The notes: generated by a model from the sequence alone, not told the origin. Positions 41,671 through 52,742 are shown, counted from the first letter of the stretch. The stretch is 64,000 nt of DNA from Limosilactobacillus ingluviei DSM 15946 (GCF_001435775.1 NZ_AZFK01000028.1:1-64000), one strand, 5' to 3'. Program-made: numbers and translations.

Positions 41671-41709
41671 TAGCTTGAAATCGCGAATAAAGGATCCGCG
41701 AATGTTGTT

Positions 41710-41722
41710 AATGTTCGGAAAT
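41710..41722 (-). promoter_or_regulatory. perfect PurBox in the purC leader
   Basis: ATTTCCGAACATT on the minus strand matches AWWWCCGAACWWT at every position. It lies downstream of the start point and just before the purC ribosome site, consistent with control by a PurR-type protein. Confidence 0.6.
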
Positions 41723-41740
41723 TATGAAGGAGTCGCGTTC

Positions 41741-42460
41741 ATGGAAAAGTTGTTGTACACCGGAAAGGCCAAGCAAATGTGGCAAATGGAAGATCCCGAA
41801 GTGCTGCGGGTGGTTTATTTGGATCAAGCTACGGCCCTAAACGGGAAACAAAAGGATCACTTTGCCGGCAAGGGGCAAGCCGCTAAGGCCATTTCGGACC
41901 TGGTCTTCGGCTACTTGATTGACCACGGGATTGAAACCCACTTTATTAAGCAGCTTTCGCCGACGGAAGACCTGGTAAAAAAATGCGAAATGGTCCCGCT
42001 CGAATTTGTGACCCGCAACGTGGTCGCTGGCCACTTCGCGTCCCGCTACGGGTTAGCAGAAGGGCAAGTTTTAGCGGCACCAGTAGAAGAGACCTTCTAT
42101 AAGTCAGATCAATTGGACGATCCCTTCATTAATAATTCCGCTGCGGTCGGGCTGCAGTTGGCCACCCCGGCGGAATTGGACCGGATGTGGGACTTGTGTC
42201 GGCAAGTCAACGCCTTATTGACCCCGCTCTTTGCCAAGGCCGGCATGCAGCTGGTTGACTTTAAGTTGGAATTTGGGCGCCTGGGCGATGGTCACATTGT
42301 CTTAGCGGACGAATTTTCGCCCGACAACTGTCGCTTATGGGATACTGCGACCAAGGATCACTTGGATAAGGATGTTTACCGGCGCCACCTCGCCGATTTA
42401 ACTACGACTTACGAAACTGTCTTTACCCGGCTGCAAGCCGCACTCAAGGAGGAAGCCTAG
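41741..42460 (+). CDS. purC: SAICAR synthase
   Basis: This 239-residue enzyme joins CAIR with aspartate in purine synthesis. LYTGKAKQMW starts the ATP-binding region; VPLEFVTRNVVAGHFASRYG, LQLVDFKLEFGRL and LADEFSPDNCRLWD are family motifs. The ATG at 41741 has AAGGAG 8 bp upstream; the frame is open back to 41675 but that part holds the PurBox and leader. It is the first gene of the pur operon here; purE, purK and purB are not in the window. Confidence 0.96.
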   Translation: MEKLLYTGKAKQMWQMEDPEVLRVVYLDQATALNGKQKDHFAGKGQAAKAISDLVFGYLIDHGIETHFIKQLSPTEDLVKKCEMVPLEFVTRNVVAGHFASRYGLAEGQVLAAPVEETFYKSDQLDDPFINNSAAVGLQLATPAELDRMWDLCRQVNALLTPLFAKAGMQLVDFKLEFGRLGDGHIVLADEFSPDNCRLWDTATKDHLDKDVYRRHLADLTTTYETVFTRLQAALKEEA

Positions 42461-42461
42461 C

Positions 42462-42707
42462 ATGAAAGTTCGGATCTTTGTTACCTACAAGCAATCAGTC
42501 TTTGATCCCCAGGGGGAAACGATTAAGGATGCGATCCACGCCTTGGGCCACCAAGGGGTCACCGGGGTCACGGTCGGCAAGTTCTTTGACGTGACCTTTG
42601 CACCCGAGACGGCTGATGTGGAAGCGGCCGTCCAAGCGATTGCGGACCAACTGCTGGTTAACTTCAACATGGAAACCTACACGTACCAAGTGATGGAGGA
42701 AAAGTAA
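42462..42707 (+). CDS. purS: FGAM synthase subunit PurS
   Basis: This 81-residue protein holds the synthase and glutaminase subunits together. The family stretch [18 protein letters not shown] is clear. It starts 2 bp after purC with AGGAGG ahead, and its stop overlaps purQ by one base (TAATG). Its presence matches the small form of PurL downstream. Confidence 0.95.
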   Translation: MKVRIFVTYKQSVFDPQGETIKDAIHALGHQGVTGVTVGKFFDVTFAPETADVEAAVQAIADQLLVNFNMETYTYQVMEEK

Positions 42708-43378
42708 TGAGACTGGCGGTAATTGTTTTTCCGGGTTCCAACTGTGATTTGGATCTCTATGAAGCCTTGCACACGGTCTGCGGGGCCGACGTTGAATACG
42801 TATCACATAAAGCCACCAGCTTGGCCGGCTTTGATGGGGTGATGATTCCCGGGGGCTTTTCGTACGGGGACTACCTGCGGGCGGGCGCGATTGCGCGGTT
42901 TGCGCCCGTGATGAAGGAGGTCATTCGGCTCGCCAAGGCGGGGGCGCCGGTCTTTGGTACCTGCAACGGTTTTCAAATCCTGACGGAAGCGGGGCTCTTG
43001 CCGGGGGCGCTGAAGAAAAATGACAGCCAACGCTTTGTCTGCAAGACGGTGGCCTTAGAAGTCGTGAACAACCAGACCCGCTTTACCCACCAATACACCG
43101 CTCATGAACGGATCAACTTGCCGATTGCCCATGCCGACGGCAGTTTTTACGCTGACCAAGCGACCTTGGACCAACTGGAAGCCAACGGTCAAGTCGTTTT
43201 CCGCTATGCCGAAGAAAATCCCAACGGCAGTTTAAACAACATTGCGGGGATTACCAATGCAGCCGGCAACGTCTTGGGGATGATGCCCCACCCCGAACGG
43301 GCGGTGGAAGCAATTTTGGGCAATACGGATGGTTTACGCCTGTTCAAATCGTTACTGACGCCGGCAGCTGCCGACTAG
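42707..43378 (+). CDS. purQ: FGAM synthase glutaminase subunit PurQ
   Basis: This 223-residue class I glutamine amidotransferase delivers ammonia to PurL. It has the start motif [24 protein letters not shown], the nucleophilic Cys in [10 protein letters not shown] and the His-Glu pair in MPHPERA. It is coupled to purS by a one-base overlap. Confidence 0.96.
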   Translation: MRLAVIVFPGSNCDLDLYEALHTVCGADVEYVSHKATSLAGFDGVMIPGGFSYGDYLRAGAIARFAPVMKEVIRLAKAGAPVFGTCNGFQILTEAGLLPGALKKNDSQRFVCKTVALEVVNNQTRFTHQYTAHERINLPIAHADGSFYADQATLDQLEANGQVVFRYAEENPNGSLNNIAGITNAAGNVLGMMPHPERAVEAILGNTDGLRLFKSLLTPAAAD

Positions 43379-43406
43379 CTTAGCACGCAGGAAGGATAAA
43401 TGACCG

Positions 43407-45632
43407 ATGAAACAAGCAATGACACCGGAAGAAATCAAGGCGCAAAAGCCGTACTTGGATTGGAGCCTCTCTGAACGCGAATACAATTACATTGCAGAAG
43501 AGTTGCTGGGCCGTTTGCCAAATTACACGGAAACGGGACTGTACTCCGCCATGTGGAGTGAACACTGTTCTTATAAGAAGTCTAAGCCGGTCTTGCGCCT
43601 GTTCCCTAACAAGAACGCCCGCGTCCTGCAAGGGCCGGGAGAAGGGGCCGGCGTAGTTGACATTGACGATGGCCAAGCGGTCGTTTTTAAGGCCGAAAGC
43701 CACAATCACCCGTCGACGGTCGAACCCTACCAAGGGGCGGCCACGGGGGTTGGTGGGATTCTGCGGGACATCTTCTCGATGGGCGCGCGGCCGATCGCCT
43801 CACTGGATTCGCTGCACTTTGGCGAGCTGGATAACCCCACGATGAAAATGAAGGTCCAAGACACCGTCAAGGGGATCGGGGATTACGGCAACTGCATGGG
43901 GATTCCAACGATTGCGGGGGAAACGACCTTTGATCCCTGCTATTCCGGTAATCTGCTGGTCAATGCGATGAGCGTGGGGTTGATGGACCAAAAGCACCTG
44001 CAAAAGGGGACGGCAAACGGGATTGGCAACGCCGTGATGTACGTAGGCGCCAAGACTGGTCGGGACGGGATCCACGGCGCGACCTTTGCCTCAGCGGATT
44101 TCTCGGATGAAAATGCGACCCAGCGTTCTGCCGTGCAAGTCGGGGATCCCTTCATGGAAAAATTGTTGATGGAAGCCTGCTTGGAATTGATTGAACAACA
44201 CGCCGACTGGCTGGTCGGCATCCAAGACATGGGGGCGGCCGGGATTGTTTCCTCCAGTGCCGAAATGGCTAGCGAAGGGCAAGCCGGGATGGAATTAAAC
44301 TTGGATTTGGTTCCGCAACGTGAACCCAACATGTCGGCTTACGAAATCATGCTGTCGGAATCGCAAGAGCGGATGTTGCTCTGTGTGGTCAAGGGGCACG
44401 AAGCAGATGTGCAAGCGATCTTTAAGAACTACGACTTGGAAGCCGTGGTCATTGGTCGGATTACCGCCGGTCACGACTATGTGCTGCACCACGACGGTCA
44501 AGAAGTCTGCCACATTCCGGTTTCGACCTTGACCGATGACGTCTTGGAAGAAGCCAGTGAAGAACGCGAGCCCGCCCGCCTAAAAGCGGCTAAGCAAGCG
44601 CCCGCTTGGGTGCCGGGAATCAAGGACGCCGGCGCGACCTTGCGCCAACTGTTGGCGCAAAGCACGATTGCTGATAAGTCGGTCTTTTTTGAACAATACG
44701 ACTCGATGGTCCGGACCTCAACCGTAGTGGGGCCAGGTTCGGATGCGGGGGTTCTGCGGGTGCGCGGCACGCGCAAGGGGCTGGCGATGACGACCGATGG
44801 CAATGGGCGCTTTGTCTACCTCGATCCCGAAATCGGGGGCAAGATGGCTTTGACCGAAGCGGCTGCGAACTTGATTGCGACCGGGGCCGAACCATTAGCG
44901 ATTACTGACTGTTTGAACTACGGGGACCCGACCGATCCAGAAATTTTCTGGGAACTTCACCATTCCGTCATGGGGATGGCGGAAGCCTGCCGGGTCTTTG
45001 ATACCCCCGTCATTTCCGGGAATGTCTCCTTATATAACGAAAATAACGGTCAGGCGATCCATCCCACGCCGATGGTGGGGATGGTCGGCTTGATCAAAAA
45101 CCTGGACCGGGTGATCCCAATGGCCGCCCAACACGCTGGCGATGCCGTTTACCTGCTGGGGCAAACTGGGGACGACTTTGCGGGTTCTGAATTACAAAAG
45201 CTGCTGACCGGCGACATTGCCGGGGCCTTAGCGGACTTTGATCTGCAGGCCACGCGGGACAACTTCCACCGTTTGTTGGCGGAAATGCAAGCTGGTCACA
45301 TCGCCAGTGCGCACGACCTGGCTGAAGGGGGTCTGGGGGTCGGCTTAGCCGAAATCCTCTTTAAGACTGAACTGGGGGTTAACTTAACGTTAACCTTGAC
45401 CAAGGACCAGTTCTTTGCCGAAACGGCCGGGCGGATGATTGTCACGGTGCCGGTTGAACACACGGCGGCCTTTGAGGCGGCCTTAGGGACGGCCGTCACT
45501 AAGGTCGGGGAAGTTACCAACAGTCACTGGCTGCAAGTTCGGCTGGCCGATGGGCAAGTCAACGAAAACGTTCAAGCATTGCAAACGATCTGGGAGGAGG
45601 CGATTCCGTGCCAGCTGAAATCAAAGGATTAA
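43407..45632 (+). CDS. purL: FGAM synthase large subunit PurL
   Basis: This 741-residue subunit converts FGAR to FGAM with ATP and ammonia. It is the small bacterial form that needs PurS and PurQ, both just upstream. Motifs include [46 protein letters not shown] and [14 protein letters not shown]. Its end overlaps purF by 25 bp. A ribosome site (AAGGA) lies 11 bp before the ATG; an in-frame ATG four codons later is possible. Confidence 0.96.
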   Translation: MKQAMTPEEIKAQKPYLDWSLSEREYNYIAEELLGRLPNYTETGLYSAMWSEHCSYKKSKPVLRLFPNKNARVLQGPGEGAGVVDIDDGQAVVFKAESHNHPSTVEPYQGAATGVGGILRDIFSMGARPIASLDSLHFGELDNPTMKMKVQDTVKGIGDYGNCMGIPTIAGETTFDPCYSGNLLVNAMSVGLMDQKHLQKGTANGIGNAVMYVGAKTGRDGIHGATFASADFSDENATQRSAVQVGDPFMEKLLMEACLELIEQHADWLVGIQDMGAAGIVSSSAEMASEGQAGMELNLDLVPQREPNMSAYEIMLSESQERMLLCVVKGHEADVQAIFKNYDLEAVVIGRITAGHDYVLHHDGQEVCHIPVSTLTDDVLEEASEEREPARLKAAKQAPAWVPGIKDAGATLRQLLAQSTIADKSVFFEQYDSMVRTSTVVGPGSDAGVLRVRGTRKGLAMTTDGNGRFVYLDPEIGGKMALTEAAANLIATGAEPLAITDCLNYGDPTDPEIFWELHHSVMGMAEACRVFDTPVISGNVSLYNENNGQAIHPTPMVGMVGLIKNLDRVIPMAAQHAGDAVYLLGQTGDDFAGSELQKLLTGDIAGALADFDLQATRDNFHRLLAEMQAGHIASAHDLAEGGLGVGLAEILFKTELGVNLTLTLTKDQFFAETAGRMIVTVPVEHTAAFEAALGTAVTKVGEVTNSHWLQVRLADGQVNENVQALQTIWEEAIPCQLKSKD

Positions 45633-47074
45633 ATGAAGAGTGTGGGGTCTTTGGGGTCTTCGGGGCGCCAGAAGCCAACCACCTAGCCTACCTGGGCTTG
45701 CATACGTTGCAACACCGGGGCCAAGAAGGGGCCGGGATCGTCACGACCGATGGCACTGAAATGTATCAGTACCGCAACCGCGGGCTGTTGGCCCAGGTCT
45801 TCAAAAATCAGGCCGACTTGGACCACTTGGTGGGCGAGGCAGCGATTGGGCACGTGCGCTATGCCACGGCGGGGCGCCACACCCTAGCCAATGTCCAACC
45901 CTTCTTATTCCGCTTTCACGATGGGGACGTGGCCCTGGCCCACAATGGGAACTTGACCAACGCAGTGACCTTGCGGCGGCAATTAGAAGATGAAGGGGCC
46001 GTCTTCCAATCTGACTCGGACTCCGAGATTTTGATTCACCTGATTCGTAAGCACATTAAGCAGGGCTTCATTCCCGCCCTCAAGCAGAGTTTGAACGAAT
46101 TGCGCGGGGGCTTTGCCTTCTTGCTCTTACAAAAGGACCGCTTGATTGCAGCCTTGGACCCGAATGGCTTTCGGCCCTTGGTCTTAGGCCAGCTGCCGGA
46201 CGGGGCCTACGTGGTGGCCAGTGAATCGTGTGCCTTGGATATTGTCGGGGCCAAACTGCTCCGGGATGTCCAACCCGGGGAACTGTTGGTCATCGACCGG
46301 GCTGGCTTGCATGAAGATCACTTTACGACCAAGACCCAATTGGCAATCTGCTCGATGGAATACGTCTACTTTGCCCGGCCGGATTCGATCATTCACGGGG
46401 TGACGGTGCATAACGCGCGCAAGCGGATGGGCAAACTCTTGGCGGCAGAACACCCCGTCGACGCCGATATTGTGATTGGGGTGCCGAATTCTTCACTGTC
46501 GGCCGCTTCCGGGTATGCCGAAGGGGCAGGATTGCCGTATGAAATGGGGTTGATCAAGAGCCAATACGTCGCCCGCAGCTTTATCCAACCAACCCAAGCC
46601 CTCCGGGAACGGGCGGTGGCGCTGAAGCTGTCTGCCGTGCGGGGGGTCGTGGCTGGTAAAAAAGTCGCCGTCGTTGATGATTCGATCGTGCGGGGGACGA
46701 CCTCGCAAAAGTTGGTCAAGATGCTGCGCGACGCCGGGGCCAAGGAAGTCCACTTGCTGATTGCTTCCCCACCGTTCCGTTTCCCGTGCTTCTACGGGAT
46801 TGACGTGTCGACCCGGGCGGAATTGATGGCGGCCCACTACTCAATCGAAGAAATGCGCCAGCAGATCGGTGCCGACTCGCTCCACTTCTTGAGCGTGGCT
46901 AATTTGATTAAGGCCATCGACCTCAAGGACACTGGCGATGCGCCTTACCAAGGCTTGACGGTGGCCTACTTCAATGGGGATTACCCGACGCCGCTGTATG
47001 ATTACGAAGCAAGCTACCTTGCGTCATTTAATGCGCAGGAACAACGGATGCGAAAGGAGCAACTCAAGTCATGA
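45608..47074 (+). CDS. purF: amidophosphoribosyltransferase
   Basis: This 488-residue enzyme makes phosphoribosylamine from PRPP and glutamine, the first committed step. Eleven residues precede the nucleophile C12 ([10 protein letters not shown]), so a short propeptide is removed. The glutaminase domain (12-240) is followed by a phosphoribosyltransferase domain with [21 protein letters not shown]. The start is GTG, 5 bp after GGGAGGAGG, inside purL. Confidence 0.96.
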   Translation: MPAEIKGLNEECGVFGVFGAPEANHLAYLGLHTLQHRGQEGAGIVTTDGTEMYQYRNRGLLAQVFKNQADLDHLVGEAAIGHVRYATAGRHTLANVQPFLFRFHDGDVALAHNGNLTNAVTLRRQLEDEGAVFQSDSDSEILIHLIRKHIKQGFIPALKQSLNELRGGFAFLLLQKDRLIAALDPNGFRPLVLGQLPDGAYVVASESCALDIVGAKLLRDVQPGELLVIDRAGLHEDHFTTKTQLAICSMEYVYFARPDSIIHGVTVHNARKRMGKLLAAEHPVDADIVIGVPNSSLSAASGYAEGAGLPYEMGLIKSQYVARSFIQPTQALRERAVALKLSAVRGVVAGKKVAVVDDSIVRGTTSQKLVKMLRDAGAKEVHLLIASPPFRFPCFYGIDVSTRAELMAAHYSIEEMRQQIGADSLHFLSVANLIKAIDLKDTGDAPYQGLTVAYFNGDYPTPLYDYEASYLASFNAQEQRMRKEQLKS

Positions 47075-48147
47075 ATCGGTACCAAGCCGCCGGGGTGGAT
47101 GTCACCGCCGGCTATGAACTGGTAAAAAAGATCAAGGCCGACGTGGCCTCGACCAAGCGGCCCGGCGTCCGCGGCGGAATCGGCAGTTTTGGTGGGTTGT
47201 TTGATTTAGGAAGTTTGAATTACCACCACCCGGTCTTGGTCGCCGGCACCGATGGGGTCGGCACCAAATTGATGATTGCCCAGGCCGTGGGGGATCACAC
47301 CACGGTCGGTATCGACCTGGTGGCGATGTGCGCCAACGACGTTCTCGCCCAGGGGGCGGAACCGCTCTTCTTTTTGGATTACATTGCGACCGGGAAGAAC
47401 GTACCGGCCAAGATGGCGGCGATCGTCAGCGGGGTAGCGGCAGGCTGTCGGCAAGCGGGATGTGCCCTGCTTGGTGGCGAAACGGCTGAAATGCCGGACA
47501 TGTACGCGCAAGATGAATACGATTTGGCCGGAACCCTGACCGGCGCGGCTGAAAAGGAGCAGTTGTTGACGGCTGACCGGCCCCAGGCGGGCGATGTCTT
47601 ATTGGGATTAGCATCCAGCGGGGTGCACTCGAATGGCTTCTCCCTGGTCCGCCAAATCGTCCAGGAGGCCGGGATGACCTATGCCGACCGGCCGGCCGCC
47701 CTTGCTGGCGCCAGCTTCGGCGAAGCCCTGCTGACACCGACTAAAATTTACGTGCCCGCCGTCTTACCATTGGTTCAGGCCGGTCAGGTTCACGGGATCG
47801 CCCACATTACTGGGGGCGGGCTACCGGAGAATTTACCACGGATGTTTGGTGACGCGCTCCAAGCGGTGGTTGATCCGGCCACGTGGTCCCGCCCGGCGAT
47901 CTTTGATTGGTTGCTGGCAGCCGGCGACTTGAGTTTGGCTGATGCCTTTGCAACCTTTAACATGGGGCTTGGGCTGATCTTAGCGGTGGCGCCGGACCAA
48001 GTGGCTTCGGTGCAAGCGGTCCTAGCCGCGGCCGGGGAACCTGCCGTTGAAGTCGGTCGCTTGCAGGCCCGACCAGCTGGCGCGGCCAAGCTGGTCATCA
48101 AAGGGGTGACGGTGAACGGCACGGAAGAGAAAGAGGAAGAGAAATGA
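47071..48147 (+). CDS. purM: AIR synthase (FGAM cyclo-ligase)
   Basis: This 358-residue ATP-dependent enzyme closes the imidazole ring. It shows GGIGSFGGLFDL, the glycine-rich GTDGVGTKLMIAQ, CALLGGETAEMPDMY and HITGGGLPENLPR. Its ATG overlaps the purF stop (ATGA), as does its own stop with purN. The tail is charged (TEEKEEEK) because it carries the purN ribosome site. Confidence 0.96.
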   Translation: MNRYQAAGVDVTAGYELVKKIKADVASTKRPGVRGGIGSFGGLFDLGSLNYHHPVLVAGTDGVGTKLMIAQAVGDHTTVGIDLVAMCANDVLAQGAEPLFFLDYIATGKNVPAKMAAIVSGVAAGCRQAGCALLGGETAEMPDMYAQDEYDLAGTLTGAAEKEQLLTADRPQAGDVLLGLASSGVHSNGFSLVRQIVQEAGMTYADRPAALAGASFGEALLTPTKIYVPAVLPLVQAGQVHGIAHITGGGLPENLPRMFGDALQAVVDPATWSRPAIFDWLLAAGDLSLADAFATFNMGLGLILAVAPDQVASVQAVLAAAGEPAVEVGRLQARPAGAAKLVIKGVTVNGTEEKEEEK

Positions 48148-48728
48148 GAGTAGCAGTTCTTGCGTCCGGGAACGGGACCAACTTTGAAGTCATTGCCGAA
48201 CGCTACCAACAACATGCGTTGCCAGGCGAATTGGCCCTGCTGTTTTGCAACCACCCGGACGCCCCGGTGATGCAGCGGGCCGCTCGGTTTGGCGTTCCGG
48301 CGGTCAGCTTTACCGTTAAGGAATGTGGTGGCAAAGACGCCTATGAAGCCCGCTTGCTGCAGGTGCTCAAGGATTACCAAATTGATTTCATCGCCTTAGC
48401 GGGCTATTTACGGGTGGTCGGGCCAACGATTTTAGCGGCCTACCCGAACCGGATCGTCAATCTCCACCCGGCCCTTTTGCCGGCCTATCCGGGCTTGCAC
48501 TCGATAGAACGGGCCTTTGAAGCTGGCGATGCCCAAACCGGGGTGACCGTCCACTATATCGATGCCGGGCTGGATTCTGGGCCGATTATCGCCCAAGCGC
48601 CGGTCCCGATTTTGCCGACGGATGATTTAGCGACGTTGGAAGCCCGGGTGCATGCAAAAGAACATGAGCTGTACCCAGCAGTATTGCAGGATGTCTTGAC
48701 CCAACTGGAAAATGAGGAGGAAAAGTAA
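48144..48728 (+). CDS. purN: GAR transformylase
   Basis: This 194-residue enzyme formylates GAR with 10-formyl-tetrahydrofolate. It has [13 protein letters not shown], the folate and catalytic region [20 protein letters not shown], and [17 protein letters not shown]. Family catalytic Asn, His and Asp are all visible. Four-base overlap with purM and one-base overlap with purH. Confidence 0.96.
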   Translation: MRVAVLASGNGTNFEVIAERYQQHALPGELALLFCNHPDAPVMQRAARFGVPAVSFTVKECGGKDAYEARLLQVLKDYQIDFIALAGYLRVVGPTILAAYPNRIVNLHPALLPAYPGLHSIERAFEAGDAQTGVTVHYIDAGLDSGPIIAQAPVPILPTDDLATLEARVHAKEHELYPAVLQDVLTQLENEEEK

Positions 48729-50263
48729 TGCGTGCCTTAGTAAGTGTATCGGATAAGACGGGATTGGTACCTTTTGTCAAGGGCCTGGTGGCAGCCGGCT
48801 TTGAAATTGTCTCCACTGGTGGGACCAAGCGGGCCTTGGATGATGTGGGCCTGCCCACGATCGGCATCGAAGAAGTCACGGGCTTTCCGGAAATTATGGA
48901 CGGCCGGGTCAAGACCTTGCACCCGAAGGTTCACGCCGGCCTCTTAGCCCGGCGTGATCGGGAAGACGACATGGCGACCCTGGCGGAAAAGGAAATTACC
49001 CCGATCGACCTGGTGGCCGTGAACCTCTACCCCTTCAAACAAACGATTGAAGATCAGACCAAGGACTTGGCCGATGCAATTGAAAACATTGATATTGGCG
49101 GCCCGTCGATGATCCGGGCGGCGGCGAAGAATTACCGCGATGTGACGGTCGTCGTCGACAGTGACGACTACGACCGGGTGCTGGCGGAATTAAAGACGGC
49201 GGGACACACCAGCGCGGAATTGCGGGCCGATTTGGCCGCGAAGGCCTTCCGCCATACCGCCGCTTACGACGCCGTGATCGCCGGTTACTTGACCAAGCAG
49301 ATCGCCACCACGCCAGCTAAGACGCTGACCTTGACCTTTGATAAGGAAGCGGACCTACGTTACGGGGAAAACAGCCACCAAAAGGCGACCCTCTACCGGG
49401 ATGCGGTCCCAACCACCAACTTCTCCCTGCTTAGCGCCAAGCAACTGCACGGCAAGCAGCTGTCTTACAACAACATCAAGGATGCCGACGCGGCGATGCG
49501 GACGGTGCGCGAATTTACGGCGCCAACCGTCGTGGCGATGAAGCACATGAACCCGTGCGGGATCGGGACGGCCGAAACGTTAGAGGCCGCGTGGGACCGG
49601 GCTTACCAGGCAGATTCGGTCTCCATTTTTGGTGGGGTAATTGCCCTCAACCGGCCGGTTGATTTGGCCACCGCCGAAAAGATGCACCAAATTTTCTTGG
49701 AAATCATCATTGCACCAAGCTTTGATGAAGACGCCCTGGCCGTTTTGACCAAAAAGAAGAACCTGCGCTTGTTGCAAGTTGACTTCAAGGCGCCCGAAAC
49801 GCCGGAACCTGAATTAGTCTCTGTGATGGGCGGATTGTTGGTTCAAGATGAAGACGTCTTAGCTGAAGACCCGACCACTTGGCAAGTCGCCACTGAGACC
49901 CAGCCAACGCCAGAACAATTGCAGACGCTGGCCTTTGCTTGGAAGGCGGTTAAGCACGTCAAGTCCAATGCGATCGTGGTGGCCAACGGTGAACGGACCC
50001 TCGGGGTCGGGGCTGGCCAACCGAACCGGATTGATTCGCTTAAGATTGCCGTTAAGCACGCTGGGGAGGCGATTGACGACACGGCCGTGATGGCCTCAGA
50101 TGCCTTCTTCCCGTTTGACGACTGCGTGAAGTTCGCGGCCGAACACGGTATCAAGGCGATCGTCCAACCAGGGGGTTCGGTCCGGGACCAAGAATCAATC
50201 GACGCGGCCAACGCGACCGGGATCGCGATGGTCTTTACCGGGATTCGCCACTTCCGCCACTAA
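48728..50263 (+). CDS. purH: AICAR transformylase / IMP cyclohydrolase
   Basis: This 511-residue bifunctional enzyme performs the last two steps to IMP. The N-terminal cyclohydrolase domain (1-200) has [15 protein letters not shown] and [13 protein letters not shown]. The transformylase domain has the catalytic Lys-His in [12 protein letters not shown] and ends with [15 protein letters not shown] and FTGIRHFRH. The one-base overlap with purN gives coupled translation. Confidence 0.97.
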   Translation: MRALVSVSDKTGLVPFVKGLVAAGFEIVSTGGTKRALDDVGLPTIGIEEVTGFPEIMDGRVKTLHPKVHAGLLARRDREDDMATLAEKEITPIDLVAVNLYPFKQTIEDQTKDLADAIENIDIGGPSMIRAAAKNYRDVTVVVDSDDYDRVLAELKTAGHTSAELRADLAAKAFRHTAAYDAVIAGYLTKQIATTPAKTLTLTFDKEADLRYGENSHQKATLYRDAVPTTNFSLLSAKQLHGKQLSYNNIKDADAAMRTVREFTAPTVVAMKHMNPCGIGTAETLEAAWDRAYQADSVSIFGGVIALNRPVDLATAEKMHQIFLEIIIAPSFDEDALAVLTKKKNLRLLQVDFKAPETPEPELVSVMGGLLVQDEDVLAEDPTTWQVATETQPTPEQLQTLAFAWKAVKHVKSNAIVVANGERTLGVGAGQPNRIDSLKIAVKHAGEAIDDTAVMASDAFFPFDDCVKFAAEHGIKAIVQPGGSVRDQESIDAANATGIAMVFTGIRHFRH

Positions 50264-50285
50264 AATTGGGGCTGGAGGAATGATC

Positions 50286-51539
50286 ATGAACAAACAAAAT
50301 GTGTTGGTAATCGGCGCGGGGGGCCGCGAATTTGCGATCGCCAAGGCCTTAAAGCAAAGCCCCCAGGTGGCAGAAGTCTACTGTGCCCCGGGTAACGTCG
50401 GAATGGCCAGCGTCGGTGTCCAAACCGTGCCGCTGGCGGAAAATGACTTTGCTGGTTTAATTGATTTTGCCCAGACCCACCAAGTCGCCTGGACCTTTGT
50501 CGGCCCGGAAACCGCCCTGGTGGACGGGATTGTCAATGAATTTCACCAGGCCGGCTTAAAGATCTTGGGGCCAACGGCACGGGCCGCTCAACTGGAAGGG
50601 TCGAAGGATTATGCCCTGAACTTTATGAATAAGTACGGGGTGCCAACGGCTAAGCACACTACCTACGATAATGCGACCGCCGCTTTAGCGGCCGTAGCCC
50701 AGTACGGCTTCCCCCTGGTGATTAAAGCCAACGGGCTGGAAGGTGGCAAGGGGGTCGTAATCGCCCCGGATCAGGCCAAGGCGGAAACGACGATCAAGGA
50801 GATGTTTGCCGCCGGCCAGGACCGCCTGGTGCTGGAGGAGTGCTTGACGGGGCCGGAATATTCCCTCTTTGTCCTGATTGAAAACGGCCAGTACCGGATC
50901 TTACCGATGGCCCAGGATCACAAGCGGGCTTACGATGGTGACCAGGGCCCCAATACCGGGGGGATGGGCGCTTACAGTCCGCTGCCCCAATTGGCGCCGG
51001 CTGATCGGCAACGAATGATTGATGAAGTCGTTGAACCCACCATTCAGGGGCTGATTGCCGGGGGCTATCACTACCACGGGATTCTCTATATTGGGCTGAT
51101 GCTGACGCCAACGGGACCGAAGGTGATTGAATATAACGTCCGACTCGGTGATCCGGAAACCCAGGTGATTCTGCCACGGCTGGCCACCGATCTCTTTGAT
51201 CTGGTCGACGCCTGCTTAAACGATCGTGAAATGCCGGTGATCGAAGAAAAGGCGGAGGCGGTCTTGGGCGTGGTCTTAGCGGCCAAGGGTTACCCACAAG
51301 CCCCAGTTCATGGCCAAGCCTTGGGCCCATTCCCTGAAGCGCCGGGGATCGCAATTGATTATGCCAACGTCGCCGGGAGTTTGGACGCCTTGACGGGCGC
51401 TGGCGGCCGGCTGCTGATGGTGATCGGCACGGCCACGAAGCTAGCTACGGCGCAACGGCAAGTGTACGATTATTTAGCGCAATTGGATGAACCAGCCTGT
51501 GAATACCGTCATGATATTGGTGATAAGGCGCTGAAATAA
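50286..51539 (+). CDS. purD: GAR synthetase
   Basis: This protein of about 417 residues ligates glycine to phosphoribosylamine. It has VLVIGAGGREFAIAKAL (with F where His is common), the ATP-grasp region PLVIKANGLEGGKGVVIA, DHKRAYDGDQGPNTGGMGAYSP and EYNVRLGDPETQVILPRL. The ATG at 50286 is 7 bp from GGAGG; the ATG at 50280 is only 1 bp from it. It is the last gene of the operon. Confidence 0.96.
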   Translation: MNKQNVLVIGAGGREFAIAKALKQSPQVAEVYCAPGNVGMASVGVQTVPLAENDFAGLIDFAQTHQVAWTFVGPETALVDGIVNEFHQAGLKILGPTARAAQLEGSKDYALNFMNKYGVPTAKHTTYDNATAALAAVAQYGFPLVIKANGLEGGKGVVIAPDQAKAETTIKEMFAAGQDRLVLEECLTGPEYSLFVLIENGQYRILPMAQDHKRAYDGDQGPNTGGMGAYSPLPQLAPADRQRMIDEVVEPTIQGLIAGGYHYHGILYIGLMLTPTGPKVIEYNVRLGDPETQVILPRLATDLFDLVDACLNDREMPVIEEKAEAVLGVVLAAKGYPQAPVHGQALGPFPEAPGIAIDYANVAGSLDALTGAGGRLLMVIGTATKLATAQRQVYDYLAQLDEPACEYRHDIGDKALK

Positions 51540-51545
51540 TCTTAT

Positions 51546-51585
51546 AAATACCCTCACGTCAGATAACTGACGTGAGGGTATTTTA
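51546..51585 (+). terminator. terminator of the purine operon
   Basis: A perfect 17-bp stem (AAATACCCTCACGTCAG with its complement) has an ATAA loop and is followed by TTTT. Confidence 0.9.
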
Positions 51586-51716
51586 GTAGAAATTATGTAA
51601 TGAAAAAAAGATCGAATCCACTGATAAACCAAAATGTATGTAGATTAGATAAAAATAATTTGGTAAAACTTCTCTGAAGAATTTAAGAAATTATGAAATT
51701 TAAGTGAGGTTCGATT

Positions 51717-51906
51717 ATGGATAAGAAACAAGCGATTATTGCCGCTGCTGCCTTAGCTGGAACAACGGTGATTGGCGTTCAGACTGCTCAAGCTGATACA
51801 GCTGATCAGCCGGTTCAACTTAACCTTAGTGGGAGCCTTAGCCTTAAGTATGGTGGGCCTGTTAGGCTTAACAGAAACTAGTCGCAAATTTAAGCTATTT
51901 AAGTGA
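51717..51906 (+). pseudogene. deleted surface-protein gene: signal peptide joined to a sorting tail
   Basis: An ATG at 51717, 8 bp after GTGAGG, opens MDKKQAIIAAAALAGTTVIG then VQTAQADTADQPVQLN, a signal peptide. That frame stops at 51881. In another frame, starting within the Leu/Asn codons, TLVGALALSMVGLLGLTETS then RKFKLFK ends at the TGA at 51904-51906. This is the hydrophobic segment and basic tail of a cell-wall sorting signal. The LPXTG motif and mature part are missing. The pattern indicates a large internal deletion with a frame change. Confidence 0.6.
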
Positions 51907-51938
51907 TGATATTTTTACTGTGTTACTGACATAAACTA

Positions 51939-51986
51939 AGCTCGATTACCAACTCATTATAATGTTGAGTGGTAACCGAGTTTTTG
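51939..51986 (+). terminator. terminator after the surface-protein remnant
   Basis: CTCGATTACCA and TGGTAACCGAG pair with inner CTCA/TGAG, followed by TTTTTG. Confidence 0.7.
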
Positions 51987-52070
51987 TTTTACAGGGATGA
52001 ATTAACTGAAAACGCTCACTAGTTCTGATATGATGAATAAAAGTTTGCTTTATTGGAAGGAGTGGGGAAC

Positions 52071-52709
52071 GTGTCGCGAAACATAAAGATGAAACGGCCG
52101 AAGTTTGAAGGGAATCGCAAAGAACAAGTGGCGCAAGCAAAGGAACGCCGGGTGGCATTATTACAACGGGCGAAACAAAAACAGGCTCAGCCGTCAGTTG
52201 ATCACGCCCCCCAAGTTAAAGCGGCCCCGCAGTCTAACCAACAGGTCCAGCACTTGGAGCGGCAAATCGCAAGTTTAAAGCAACGACTAAATCAACAGAC
52301 CGCCCAAGCCGCTCGGCAAGTTCAAAAGCAAGCGTGTCAACTGCGTAAACTGCGGCAAACCAATCACCAGTTACGTTTGGCTAATCGCCAACTACGGCAT
52401 CAAACGGACGCTGAGCTAGCTCGACAACAAGCTCAAAGTGCTGCTGAATTGGCCCGTGCCCAGGAGGCATTGGCGCAAGTGCAAAAAGAACGGGAATTTT
52501 TAGCGGCGTGTGGTTGGGATGGCTCAGAAACGATGCATTCGCTTCACGAACGGCAGGCAGCGCTGACGACTTGGTGGATCTTGGCTTACCAAGCATCCGC
52601 CCGGTGTTTTTATGAGCAACGCCGGCTGGTTGCCGATAGCTTGGCACGCCAGGAACGATACCGGCGTGAGCGGAAAGAATGGGAAAAGAAATATAAGGCT
52701 GCCAAGTAA
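52071..52709 (+). CDS. coiled-coil N-terminal half of a split DUF2325-type protein
   Basis: This 212-codon frame starts at GTG behind AAGGAG. It begins with a basic stretch (SRNIKMKRPKFEGNRKEQ) and is mostly coiled coil (about 55-150, Gln/Arg/Leu-rich heptads). It ends in KEWEKKYKAAK at TAA 52707-52709. The next ORF is in the same frame with no further stop between them, so both look like one gene of about 495 codons. A 7-bp hairpin (GTGACGG-TAC-CCGTCAC, 52714-52730) follows the stop by four bases. Confidence 0.65.
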   Translation: MSRNIKMKRPKFEGNRKEQVAQAKERRVALLQRAKQKQAQPSVDHAPQVKAAPQSNQQVQHLERQIASLKQRLNQQTAQAARQVQKQACQLRKLRQTNHQLRLANRQLRHQTDAELARQQAQSAAELARAQEALAQVQKEREFLAACGWDGSETMHSLHERQAALTTWWILAYQASARCFYEQRRLVADSLARQERYRRERKEWEKKYKAAK

Positions 52710-52742
52710 AATAGTGACGGTACCCGTCACCAACTAAAGCGC

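Noticed and set aside
50794-51354. 186-codon minus-strand open frame opposite purD
   Set aside because: Low-complexity Arg/Pro translation and complete overlap with a certain gene.
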